Shown here: one piece after another, positions 1 through 7,050 of the stretch
How positions within the stretch are numbered: position 1 is the stretch's first letter
Layout of the letters: each line of letters opens with the position of its first letter
Source: Catalinimonas alkaloidigena
GTDB lineage: Bacteria; Bacteroidota; Bacteroidia; Cytophagales; Cyclobacteriaceae
Direction: 5' to 3'
Assembly (NCBI RefSeq): GCF_029504655.1
Contig: NZ_JAQFIL010000001.1
Location: 1,803,001 to 1,867,000, forward strand
DNA: 64,000 bases
Position numbers and translations under genes: made by a program
Notes under the pieces: model-generated
Told to the model about the DNA's origin: nothing
The model's database searches: none
The model's input: the letters and a program-made list of their open reading frames with translations, nothing else

Positions 1-493
1 GGGCATTTTACCTTGCGGTAAACAAGCTGTAGGAGTAAACAATGATCCACTTCGTCGAAGAAGCTTTTCAGGTCTATGTCAACGATATGTTGGTGGCCTG
101 CATTGATGTACTTCTGCGATTGCTTTACTGCCTGTAAAGCATTGCGATTAGGTCTGAATCCGTAACTGTGTTCTTTGAACTCAAGCTCGAACTTTGGGCC
201 TATCACCTGGCTGACCGCCTGCTGTAACACACGATCAACGACAGTGAGTACGCCTAATAGACGTTTATTGCCGTTACTTTTGGGGATTTCAACTCCCAGG
301 ATGGGTTGAGGAAGATATTTACCGTTACATATGGCTGTAGCGATCTTATCCTGTTGCCCCTTTAGGAACTTAGGCAGATCATCCACGGTCATACCATCCA
401 CGCCTGCGGAGCCCTTATTGGCTCTGACTTGGAGATATGCTTTCCGTATGTTCTTTCGGCGGCAGCCGCGCTGTTAATAACCTTTTCAATCAT
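1..493 (-). pseudogene. Group II intron reverse transcriptase/maturase, N-terminal fragment, frameshifted
   Basis: The minus-strand reading shows the RT-0 and early finger region of a group II intron-encoded protein, with NKGSAGVDGM, PKSNGNKRLLGV, a VVDRVLQQAV segment, YGFRPNRNA and IDLKSFFDEVDH. It would make the cDNA and act as maturase for its own intron. The catalytic YADD box and the maturase domain lie beyond position 1. The natural start appears to be ATG at 493 (MIEKVIN), but that frame ends in TGA near 388. Between 458 and 471 there are 14 extra GC-rich bases; without them the frame reads VINRKNIRKAYLQV, the normal family start. Translation could otherwise begin at ATG 392 and lose about 30 residues. 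The fragment is therefore probably inactive unless the shift is a sequencing error. Confidence 0.8.
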
Positions 494-1022
494 CCTTTAC
501 TACTTCTAACTTCCTGTCCCGCCTGTCCCCGGGCTGGCAGACTCTTAATCTGTGAACCTCCCGATTACATTTAGGACGAATTTAACGTTCGGCCCTTCAT
601 CACCTTGTGAGACCTCTGCCTTTATCCATTCGGTGACAGCTCGTTTCCAGTAACTACTATGACCTCTGCTGACTTCTCAAGCCTAAGCTTGAGATCTCCC
701 TTGGTAAGGTAAATACCCTTGTGTTTATCGCTGCTACATCTACTATTTTGACACTATCCTCTATTTAAGAGGTTTTGGACTTCGGTATGATGTGCTACCT
801 TATCCGGTCTCATAGCCTCGGTATGTAGTTTCTGTTCGTCAGTACAAACACCGCAGTCTGGCTTACTTCAGTTCCAGAGTCACCTCTAACAACCTTGCCA
901 CTTGCTTAGCTTGGGGTAACGACTCCCCCGCCTACGGGACTATTTCCTGGTGAACATTACACCAGAACTTTCACCCTTTGGGACATCCTTTTAAAGAACT
1001 ATATTTACCATTCAAGGCACAC
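1..1022 (-). mobile_element. Group II intron with reverse transcriptase, 5' part, cut by window edge
   Basis: On the minus strand the element begins at 1022 with GTGTG, the usual 5' start of a bacterial group II intron. About 530 nt of structured, non-coding intron RNA sequence follow before the reverse transcriptase frame opens at 493. The 3' end lies left of the window. The 5' exon read on the minus strand is GGTGCACTTTGT, which is the bottom strand of an attC R'' region, so the intron lies inside an integron recombination site and opposite to the cassettes. That orientation and site are those known for group IIC-attC introns. The class assignment is inferred from the site, because domains V and VI are not in the window. 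Confidence 0.85.
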
Positions 1023-1147
1023 ACAAAGTGCACCAGCCAGCCCTGTTTGAAACGTACTTGGAAGTTTAAATCTCCAAGCAGTAAAATTGATAACTGAAAG
1101 ATAAACGCAAACAAAGCCGGGCCGGCTACTCGCACCGGCCGTTAGGT
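1023..1147 (+). repeat. attC site (first), R'' box interrupted by intron
   Basis: The 3' part is intact and ends in CCGGCCG followed by TTAGGTGC, with the crossover after G1141. The inner arms resemble those of the second and third sites, sharing CCAGCCCTGTTTGAAA on the left and AAACAAAGCCGGGCCG on the right. The R'' box TAAC is missing because the minus-strand group II intron has entered there, leaving ACAAAGTGCACC. The cassette that this site belonged to lies left of the window. Confidence 0.85.
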
Positions 1148-1205
1148 GCAACCAGAACAAAACATGTCCATATGTAGGATATTTAACATATAAGCTCTAA
1201 AAATC

Positions 1206-1922
1206 ATGAATGAGGATAAAAGGACTTTAACATTCGGATTTTACACAGCCATATCATTGGTTATAATAACAATTATTACATGGATATTTGCAATGAAAGC
1301 TGTCCCTCCGGCAGGACCATACTGCCCAGGTGATTGTATGAATTATCCATTTAAGGATATTCTCTCATATTATCCAAGGGATTACAATTGGATGTATTTC
1401 GCAATTTTTCAAGTATTTGCTTATGTAATATTTATTGTATCTAATCACTTTACGACTCAGAATAGTAATAAATTATTTAGTCTTTTAAGTATTGCTTTTG
1501 CTATTATTACCTCCACAGTTTTATTGATTGCGTACTTCGTTCAATTTTCAGTTGTCCCCATGAGTATGATGAAAGGAGAGACAGAAGGAATTGCTTTGCT
1601 CACACAATATAATGGACATGGAACATTCATAGCGATGGAAGATTTGGGCTACATCACAATGAGTATATCGTTTTTATTTCTGTCTTTTATTTTTACAAAT
1701 AAAACTCGAATAGAGAATATTATTCGATTGATTCTTATAGTTGGATTCATATTAATGGTTTTCTCATTTGTCTTTTACTCAATTAAATATGGACTAGATA
1801 GAAGTTATAGATTCGAAGTTGCTGCAATCTCTATAAATTGGATAACTACAATTACTATAGGAATTCTAGTAAGCATTCTTATTGGTAAAAGATTGAAAAA
1901 ACATAATAATGGCAGCACCTAA
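1206..1922 (+). CDS. Cassette 1: hypothetical multi-pass membrane protein
   Basis: The product is a 238-residue protein with about seven hydrophobic segments, at roughly residues 11-31, 63-82, 90-114, 148-164, 172-195 and 206-228, with a short basic C-terminus (GKRLKKHNN). No catalytic motif is visible. A cysteine pair, YCPGDC, lies in the first outer loop. I do not recognise the family with confidence; membrane proteins of unknown function are common in Bacteroidota cassettes. The start ATG at 1206 lies 64 bases after the cassette boundary, and the stop TAA at 1920-1922 is part of the R'' box of attC1. Such close packing is typical of cassette genes. No promoter of its own is evident. AT content is clearly higher than in the core genes of the window, which fits transfer. 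Confidence 0.8.
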   Translation: MNEDKRTLTFGFYTAISLVIITIITWIFAMKAVPPAGPYCPGDCMNYPFKDILSYYPRDYNWMYFAIFQVFAYVIFIVSNHFTTQNSNKLFSLLSIAFAIITSTVLLIAYFVQFSVVPMSMMKGETEGIALLTQYNGHGTFIAMEDLGYITMSISFLFLSFIFTNKTRIENIIRLILIVGFILMVFSFVFYSIKYGLDRSYRFEVAAISINWITTITIGILVSILIGKRLKKHNNGST

Positions 1923-2034
1923 CACGCGGTCATAAAACATTGGGCGGAAGTTATTTGAACGAAACAACATTTAATCAACGGCTTAGAGGACTGATGGTTT
2001 GTGTTTCAACGTTTCATACCGTCAACCGTTACCC
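1915..2034 (+). repeat. attC1 of cassette 1
   Basis: R'' is GCACCTAAC at 1915-1923 and the crossover follows G2028 (G^TTACCCT). The outer arms can pair: ACGCGGTCATAAAAC on the left with GTTTCATACCGTCAACCG on the right. The site is about 120 nt. Its inner sequence differs from the other long attC sites of the array, so the cassette may have a separate origin. Confidence 0.85.
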
Positions 2035-2052
2035 TCTACCAAGAAATATAGG

Positions 2053-2718
2053 ATGAATAGACTTCTGACTTTATTATTCTCAATATTCTCACTTTCTGCA
2101 ATTGGCCAAAACTTCGATTATAACAAACACTTTGCCCCCCTTTTAGAAGTCACAAAAGATTCTACTTCAGAGTATTTTTATCAATCACTTCTAGAAAAAT
2201 TTGAAAAGGCAGACACTTCAATGACAGATGTAGAAGTTTTGATAATGATGATTGGATATACATCTCAGCCAAATTATAAGCCCTACAGCAAACTAGACCT
2301 AGAAAGAAATATTTTACAGTTGGTTGCAGATAAGAAATATAACATAGCACTAGATAGTTGTAATATGTTACTCCAAACTAATCCATTGAATTTTACAGCC
2401 CTTACAGAAAAAGGGTATTGTACATGGAAATTGAATTTAGAAACTGCTGAATTAGATCGCACCAAGGTTCTTAAGATTATAAGTGCAATAAAATATAGTG
2501 GGAAGGGAACAGTTGAAGATCCTTATTTTGTGCTTGGACCCAGCGATGGGCAAGTGTTGATAAAATATTTTTGGGGAGGAAAAATCGGGCAAATGGGATC
2601 TGGAGAATGCGAAGGAGCAAACTTTTGCGATATTTTAGAATGCATTTCAGATGATGGAACTTCAACAAGTTTATACTTTAACATTGAACATGCATCTCAG
2701 ACAATGTTTGATAAGTAG
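2053..2718 (+). CDS. Cassette 2: exported DUF4919-like protein
   Basis: The reading frame is open from 1999, but the cassette boundary at 2028/2029 cuts that extension, so the start is placed at ATG 2053. This gives a 221-residue product with a clean Sec signal (MNRLLTLLFSIFSLSAIGQ). The mature part is acidic and helical at first (FYQSLLEKFEKADTSM) and then carries a repeat-like segment around YNIALDSCNMLLQTNPLNFTA, which reads like a TPR helix pair. The C-terminus has GKGTVEDPYFV. The overall order resembles the DUF4919 family of Bacteroidota, whose function is unknown. The stop lies 8 bases before the R'' box of attC2. The protein is probably periplasmic. Expression is likely to depend on read-through from upstream. 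Confidence 0.75.
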   Translation: MNRLLTLLFSIFSLSAIGQNFDYNKHFAPLLEVTKDSTSEYFYQSLLEKFEKADTSMTDVEVLIMMIGYTSQPNYKPYSKLDLERNILQLVADKKYNIALDSCNMLLQTNPLNFTALTEKGYCTWKLNLETAELDRTKVLKIISAIKYSGKGTVEDPYFVLGPSDGQVLIKYFWGGKIGQMGSGECEGANFCDILECISDDGTSTSLYFNIEHASQTMFDK

Positions 2719-2726
2719 AATGGCAA

Positions 2727-2855
2727 AGGGTAACAGTATGCAGCGCCCAGCCCTATTAAAAAACAATTGAAAGTCAGATGCACCAAGCACGAAAATTGAT
2801 ATTTGAAAGATAAATGCAAACTAGGCCGGGCCGTGCTCTGCATCGGTCGTTAGTG
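2727..2855 (+). repeat. attC2 of cassette 2, followed directly by an intron
   Basis: R'' is AGGGTAAC at 2727-2734 and the crossover follows G2849. The outer arms ATGCAGCGCCCAGCCC and GGCCGGGCCGTGCTCTGCAT pair imperfectly. The centre carries ACCAAGCACGAAAATTG and AAAGATAAATGCAAAC, which are shared with attC0 and attC3. The R' box is broken after GTTA by the group II intron at 2853. Confidence 0.88.
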
Positions 2856-3688
2856 CGCCACGAAGTGGTGCCATTCCAGTGGGTGAAAATCCCCCAAGGT
2901 AATTGACTGTTCACCTTGAAGAAAAACAAACAGTCATGCCCGTGAGGGTATTGCTGAAGCTTTGTTCTTTCAAATAATCAAGCTGTAATGCGCAAGCGTG
3001 GGGGCGGCCCCCCGCAACCCATAGTAGCTTCGAGAGGTGTACCCGTAGTTTGGGGAGAGTGTTAACGGTGTCTGCGAGACCCGCTTGAACCCTGCCATAC
3101 TAAGAGGATTAACAGTCACAAGAATCTTAGTAAACTGCCGGAGTCCTAGGGATAGCGTGATTATAGATGGAATGGGATTAAACGTGGGAGATCTGATTTT
3201 CTGTAAGATAGCCACTTACAACTCTCTGCTATAAGTATAACGAAGTGCAGAAGGGGGAAGGTCAGAAGTCGGAGGGGCACATAGTACTGTAGATGACAGA
3301 GACAACAAAACTCTGTTGGAGGGAAGGTGCCCTACTTTGAAAGCGCTCATATAATTCATTGATAGTTGATACTGGCTTAGTCCTATACGGTTAACCTTCT
3401 TGCTTGTCAAGTCGAATGTGTCAGATGAGATTAAAAGGAGCTATAGTTTGAGCCAAATATGGGGATACAAGTTGAGGGGTGTTATAGCTAAATACCAAAA
3501 CCGAAACTTGAAGACATGTATGCACGCTTAAACCTGAATTTCATCGGTAAGCCGGGGCGGCCCCGCCGGATGAGGGAAAACTTCAAGTCCGGTTTGGTGA
3601 AGGTCGCCATGAAATGGGGTCACTGATAGTCTACAGAATTTGCTATCTTTTAGTAAGTTTAACGGTGGGCTATCAGGGCCTACTCTAC
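2853..3688 (+). mobile_element. ORF-less group II intron at the cassette 2/3 junction
   Basis: The element starts GTGCG at 2853 and ends CTCTAC at 3688, matching the GUGYG...AY ends of group II introns. A domain V is visible at about 3549-3595: AAGCCGG, TGAGGGAAAACTTCA, then AGTCCGGTTT, with the AGC triad, a purine loop and an AG bulge. It is split by extra GC-rich bases. A domain VI-like stem pairs TGATAGTC with GGCTATCA just before the 3' end. There is no credible RT; the frames inside are short and random. Removing 2853-3688 restores GTTAGTAGC, whose TTAGTAG is the exact complement of the R'' box of attC3, which fixes both boundaries. The intron is in the same orientation as the cassettes, unlike the first intron. 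Confidence 0.88.
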
Positions 3689-3703
3689 GTAGCAATTTAA
3701 ATT

Positions 3704-4435
3704 TTGAAGAAATCTTACCAAATATCAAAAGAAGGAATTTATCAATCTCTTAAATACTTGAGAATACACTTTTATGTTCTTCCAGCAACTATGTTAATAG
3801 CAATTCCATTTGCTCACTACATCAAAGGGAAGGACTGGGAATTTTCTATCACATTTGGTCCACCGATAATGATTGGAGTGTTTTTGTTGATTGATGTGAT
3901 ACCAACGGCAATTGTGCACTTGTCCCATTTTCTAGCAAATAGGAATTTAAAGGTCACAGTCAATAACGACAATAAGGTTGTCGCTTTTCAATTTCTTAAA
4001 AGTCATCAAGAGTTTAATTACCGCTTTGATCAGTTAAGAGTAATTCGATATTTGACACTTTATCAACAAAATAAGAATAGACTTTCAACTGGGTGGTCAA
4101 ACTATTCTTATCTTCGGTTCATCACTGAGGATAACAAAGAATTTAATATCAGCTCAACGGTTATGACCTCCGACCAAATTTCAATTGAAGCAACTCAAAC
4201 AAGGTATATTTTTTGGCCATCAATGAATGCTAGCTATAGAGATAATTATCCGGATATAGGAAAACAAGAACAAGATAGACAACTGCAATTAGATAACTGG
4301 AAGAAAAAGTTCTCCGATCTAACATATGAGCAAATTAAGTCCCGTCTAGAAGATCCTGATAAATTTGATAAGTTACCCAGAATGGCTCTTGAAGAACTGT
4401 TGGAAGAAAAAAATGCTACTAACAGTGTGCAGTAA
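3704..4435 (+). CDS. Cassette 3: hypothetical membrane protein with PH-like C-terminal part
   Basis: The product has 243 residues and starts at TTG 3704 (KKSYQISKEG), 15 bases after the intron's 3' end. The next ATG would remove the first membrane helix. Two hydrophobic segments lie at about 23-41 and 49-76, followed by a soluble beta-rich stretch (VTVNNDNKVVAFQFL, FDQLRVIRYLTLY, YLRFITEDNKEFNIS) that resembles the bacterial PH-like domains found behind two-helix anchors. The end is a charged helix (LTYEQIKSRLEDPDKF). The frame runs past the R'' box and stops inside attC3. The family is not recognised. The message would need the upstream intron to splice if it is read from a promoter left of 2853. 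Confidence 0.75.
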   Translation: MKKSYQISKEGIYQSLKYLRIHFYVLPATMLIAIPFAHYIKGKDWEFSITFGPPIMIGVFLLIDVIPTAIVHLSHFLANRNLKVTVNNDNKVVAFQFLKSHQEFNYRFDQLRVIRYLTLYQQNKNRLSTGWSNYSYLRFITEDNKEFNISSTVMTSDQISIEATQTRYIFWPSMNASYRDNYPDIGKQEQDRQLQLDNWKKKFSDLTYEQIKSRLEDPDKFDKLPRMALEELLEEKNATNSVQ

Positions 4436-4545
4436 CCAACCCTGTTTGAAAAGTGCTTGAGAGCTCTAGCACCAAGCACGAAAATTGCAATTTGGAAAAT
4501 AAAAGCAAACAAAGCCGGGCCGTCGGCTCGCAATGGTCGTTAGGC
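4415..4545 (+). repeat. attC3 of cassette 3
   Basis: R'' is GCTACTAAC at 4415-4423 and the crossover follows G4539 (G^TTAGGCA). The outer arms GTGTGCAGTAACC and GGCTCGCAATGGTCG pair imperfectly. The central sequence is close to attC0 and attC2 (CCCTGTTTGAAAAGTGCTTG, CACCAAGCACGAAAATTGC, AGCAAACAAAGCCGGGCCG), so these three sites form one family. Confidence 0.88.
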
Positions 4546-4556
4546 ACTAGCAGAAG

Positions 4557-5063
4557 ATGAATGATTGGATAAAATCAGATAGATTGAAATTTAAAATTTG
4601 GTCGCTAGAGTGGCTTAATTATTACGGTTTTTCTACCTTCTTGATAGGAATTGGAATTGTAACATGCTTCATTTTGATCATTGATATCAATGGACCAAAG
4701 AGCGAAGTATTGGTTATCTTACCAATTTCAGCATTAATGCTTGGAACAGGTATCTACATTCTCCAGTCAAAAGCATTAAAATTTAAATCAATAAGTATAT
4801 CTGAAGATAAGTGTATCGTGCGAAGCAGAATAAAAGCAATTTTGGCAGAAGATGAATGGGAAATCAATTATGATAATCAAAAGTTTTTGCAAGCAACATG
4901 TAAAGGTTTTGGTGCACCAGATATGATTACAATTAGATTTAAGAAATCTGAGATCTGTTGGAATTTGATTCATGATCCTTGGGATAAAAATTCATTTGCA
5001 TTTTTATTACCCACTGGTGAAAAAGGAAAGCGTTTAATTGAAAAAATAAAGGCCAGTGCCTAA
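4557..5063 (+). CDS. Cassette 4: hypothetical two-helix membrane protein
   Basis: The product has 168 residues with two hydrophobic segments at about 25-42 and 51-69, linked by a short polar loop (NGPKSE). A C-terminal soluble part of about 95 residues is rich in alternating beta-type residues (FKSISISEDKCIVRSRI). The layout is like that of the cassette 3 protein, a two-helix anchor and a small soluble domain, although the sequences are not obviously alike. The ATG lies 17 bases after the cassette boundary, and the stop TAA at 5061-5063 is inside the R'' box of attC4. No function can be assigned. Confidence 0.75.
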   Translation: MNDWIKSDRLKFKIWSLEWLNYYGFSTFLIGIGIVTCFILIIDINGPKSEVLVILPISALMLGTGIYILQSKALKFKSISISEDKCIVRSRIKAILAEDEWEINYDNQKFLQATCKGFGAPDMITIRFKKSEICWNLIHDPWDKNSFAFLLPTGEKGKRLIEKIKASA

Positions 5064-5125
5064 CAAAATGTAGCAGCTATCGCTTCGGCTAAAGCCTTCG
5101 CCAGCCGCTACATTTATCGTTGGCA
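5057..5125 (+). repeat. attC4 of cassette 4, short type
   Basis: R'' is TGCCTAAC at 5057-5064 and the crossover follows G5119 (G^TTGGCA). The site is only about 69 nt. The arms AAATGTAGC and GCTACATTT pair perfectly, and the inner arms CGCTTCGGCT and AGCCTTCGCC form the loop region. It is much shorter than the other sites of the array and marks its right end. Confidence 0.88.
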
Positions 5126-5127
5126 GT

Positions 5128-5385
5128 TTAGCCTCTCAATTTCAGCTGATACCCTTTTCTGCACTTCTGAAGTTTAAGCTTCTCCGCAGCCTGATGGGCC
5201 TGATCTTCTTGATCAAACCAATCTTCTTTGCGCTGCCCTCGTTTGCCAAAGCTAGGTTTGTTGCTGCATCTGCCCCATTCTCTAATGAGGGCATAGTCAC
5301 CAAACAAGGTTGGGCTGTGGGAAAGACGATAGAAGCGGTGCATGTTCTTTTCGTCATTATGTCGTTCCAGGTAAGCGATAATCAT
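5128..5385 (-). CDS. WGR domain protein
   Basis: The product is an 85-residue stand-alone WGR domain: HRFYRL near residue 16, LFGDYALIREWGRCS at 27-41 containing the signature W-G-R, and a C-terminal AAEKLKLQKCRKGYQLK. WGR domains occur in PARP-type proteins and in many small bacterial proteins, where a nucleic-acid-binding role is suspected but not established. The start ATG overlaps the recombinase stop by four bases, so the two are translationally coupled. The stop codon lies just after the R' box of the last attC and faces the cassettes. This may be a cassette in reverse orientation or the first gene of the neighbouring chromosome. Confidence 0.85.
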   Translation of the reverse strand: MIIAYLERHNDEKNMHRFYRLSHSPTLFGDYALIREWGRCSNKPSFGKRGQRKEDWFDQEDQAHQAAEKLKLQKCRKGYQLKLRG

Positions 5386-5969
5386 GGGGCTTTCTTTTGC
5401 GGTGGATTTTCATGGCCGGCATTCCGGCGAACGATCTTGTAAAGGGTAGACTTGGAGATATGGAACATCTCCAGGATCTCAGTAATGCTGTGATCTTTAT
5501 CATGATAGAGCTTAACCAATAACTTCTGTTTCTTTTTATCCAGGGAAGGAGGGCGGCCACCCATTCTGCCTCTGGCTCTAGCAGACAATAAGCCAGCCTG
5601 AGTTCTTTCCCGGATCAGATTACGCTCAAACTCCGCTAAAGCTCCGAACATATGGAAAATCAATTTTCCTCCAGAAGTAGTGGTATCAATAGATTCCTGC
5701 AAACTCTTAAAAGAAACACCTTCACTCTCTAACCAGGTGACCCATTCAATCAGATTCCGAAGTGTTCTTCCTAATCTGTCCAGTCTCCAAACCACCAAAG
5801 TGTCTCCAGCTCTGAGCTGCTCCCGAAGTTTGTCAAGACCTGGCCGCTCGGCTCTGGCTCCGGAGATGGTATCTTCAAAGATGCGGTCGCACCCCGCTTT
5901 TTCTAAAGCATCTTTTTGCAAGTTGAGATTCTGATCAATAGTAGAGACTCTAGCATATCCAATAAGCAT
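5382..5969 (-). CDS. Serine recombinase, resolvase/invertase family
   Basis: The product has 195 residues, the usual length for Tn3-type resolvases and DNA invertases. The N-terminal catalytic domain carries IGYARVSTIDQN with the nucleophile Ser9, then VVWRLDRLGR with the helping arginines, and the E-helix FGALAEFERNLIRERT. The C-terminal part GRPPSLDKKKQKLL followed by SITEILEMFHISKSTLYKIVRR is a helix-turn-helix that would bind its recombination site. No cognate inverted or res site was recognised nearby. It is the first gene of a two-gene unit with the WGR gene. Its position next to an integron cassette array suggests that it belongs to the mobile region and not to the sugar island on its other side. 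Confidence 0.92.
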   Translation of the reverse strand: MLIGYARVSTIDQNLNLQKDALEKAGCDRIFEDTISGARAERPGLDKLREQLRAGDTLVVWRLDRLGRTLRNLIEWVTWLESEGVSFKSLQESIDTTTSGGKLIFHMFGALAEFERNLIRERTQAGLLSARARGRMGGRPPSLDKKKQKLLVKLYHDKDHSITEILEMFHISKSTLYKIVRRNAGHENPPQKKAP

Positions 5970-6315
5970 AGGGTAATAGTATCTGGTTTAGTTATTCTTT
6001 TCACTAGTGATGGCAAGATACAAAGAAGAGATCTGAAAAGTATGAAAAGCCTGTTCTATATCTAGCTTTCCGTACTTTGATTAACAAGCTGAGTTGTTGC
6101 ACAATGGGCTAAAAAAAAATCTGCGTTTCCAGCATTATTTTGCTGTTTTGAAAAACTGCTTAAAAGGGGAGGAGGGGAGTGCAGAAAAGGGAGGTTTGTA
6201 AATGAGTACCTTCAATGAAAATTTAAAATGAAGAGTATATTTCTTTTAAAAGTTAAATATTTTTAAAATAATGATTTATTTTTAATACAATTGTAATAAT
6301 GAACAAAGCTTGCCT
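5970..6315. other. Intergenic region between recombinase and sigma factor
   Basis: This is a 346-base divergent spacer. The right half, from about 6210, is very AT-rich and probably holds the promoter of the sigma factor gene, although no exact Bacteroidota -33/-7 pair could be fixed. A run of nine A at 6112-6120 and a purine-rich patch near 6163-6195 are the only other marks. No reading frame or RNA gene was found. Confidence 0.6.
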
Positions 6316-6924
6316 ATGTCAATACCCATAAAAAACATTGATCAGCCTCTCATTAAGCAGTTGATAGAAGGGGATGAAAATGCTTTTAAAAAGGTATATG
6401 ACTTATACTACAACAAACTTTATTTTTATTGTCTTCAATTTGTCAAATCTGAAGATCTTGCCCGAGAGTTATTACAGGATGTTTTTGTGAAATTTTGGAC
6501 TCGGAGAGAAAATATTAACCCTGAGTTTTCTTTGAGTGCCTATCTCTATACCATCACTAGAAATCATACGCTGGATTTTTTAAAGAAAGCTGCCCGGGAT
6601 CAACAGCTGAAAGAGGAGATCATGTATTCTGTAGCCACAATTCATAACCAAGTAGAAGATCATATGAGTTATGTCGAGTATATCACTTTAGCTGATCAGG
6701 CTATTCAAAAACTTCCGTCACAAAGGAAGCTCATCTTCCAGTTAAGTCGGCACGATGGGAAGAGTTATGAAGAAATTGCCACTTCTTTAAGTATTTCCAA
6801 AAATACAGTAAAAGTACAGATGTCACGAGCCTTGAATGCCATTCGCAAATATCTTAAAATACATACTGACCTCACTATTGAGATTGTGATCTGCCTTTCT
6901 TACTTATTCCGCACTTTACTCTGA
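6316..6924 (+). CDS. ECF RNA polymerase sigma factor, Bacteroidota type
   Basis: The product has about 202 residues. Region 2 runs from about 11 to 85 with IEGDENAFKKVYDLYYNKL, DLARELLQDVFVKFWTRR and AYLYTITRNHTLDFLKK. Region 4 is near 130-180 with LADQAIQKLPSQRKLIFQLSR and the helix-turn-helix YEEIATSLSISKNTVKVQMSRAL. A hydrophobic tail (IVICLSYLFRTLL) is typical of this expanded Bacteroidota family. It should direct transcription of the SusC/SusD operon that follows, on release by the FecR-type anti-sigma factor. The frame is open from a TTG at 6310, but ATG 6316 is the better start. Confidence 0.93.
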   Translation: MSIPIKNIDQPLIKQLIEGDENAFKKVYDLYYNKLYFYCLQFVKSEDLARELLQDVFVKFWTRRENINPEFSLSAYLYTITRNHTLDFLKKAARDQQLKEEIMYSVATIHNQVEDHMSYVEYITLADQAIQKLPSQRKLIFQLSRHDGKSYEEIATSLSISKNTVKVQMSRALNAIRKYLKIHTDLTIEIVICLSYLFRTLL

Positions 6925-7050
6925 TTAAATCGTCTTCGTTTGTTATTCCATCTTTTTCTTGTTCAAAAAAAACAAATTTTTTTTGTGGGCACTGTAATAC
7001 CACCCTGCTGTATTGCAGTACTATAAGTACAAAAGCAAAAATTAACTAGC

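Larger units (their letters stand above)
1023..5125 (+). mobile_element. Integron gene-cassette array, four cassettes, no integrase in window
   Basis: Four consecutive cassettes run in the same direction: 1142-2028, 2029-2849, 2850-4539 and 4540-5119. Each begins with TT directly after the G of an R' box. Each ends in an attC whose R'' box is the reverse complement of the cassette's own first seven to eight bases: TTAGGTGC with GCACCTAA, TTACCCT with AGGGTAA, TTAGTAG with CTACTAA after removing an intron, and TTAGGCA with TGCCTAA. This reciprocity is the defining property of a circularisable cassette and would not arise four times by chance. No intI-like gene is seen, so this is either the distal end of an integron or an integrase-less cluster. 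Confidence 0.92.

Noticed and set aside
458..471. Explanation of the RT break by normal use of ATG 392
   Set aside because: The upstream ATG at 493 is followed by a typical RT beginning once 14 bases are removed, so a break is likelier; downstream initiation was kept only as an alternative.
1999..2052. Longer start of the cassette 2 gene
   Set aside because: The extension crosses the cassette boundary at 2028/2029 and precedes a clean signal peptide at 2053.
2970..3728. Several minus-strand frames of 60-80 codons
   Set aside because: They lie inside the group II intron RNA, have no protein-like features and are explained by the structured, GC-balanced sequence.
5194..5442. Plus-strand frame over the WGR gene
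   Set aside because: It is a shadow of the minus-strand WGR and recombinase genes, which have clear domain motifs.
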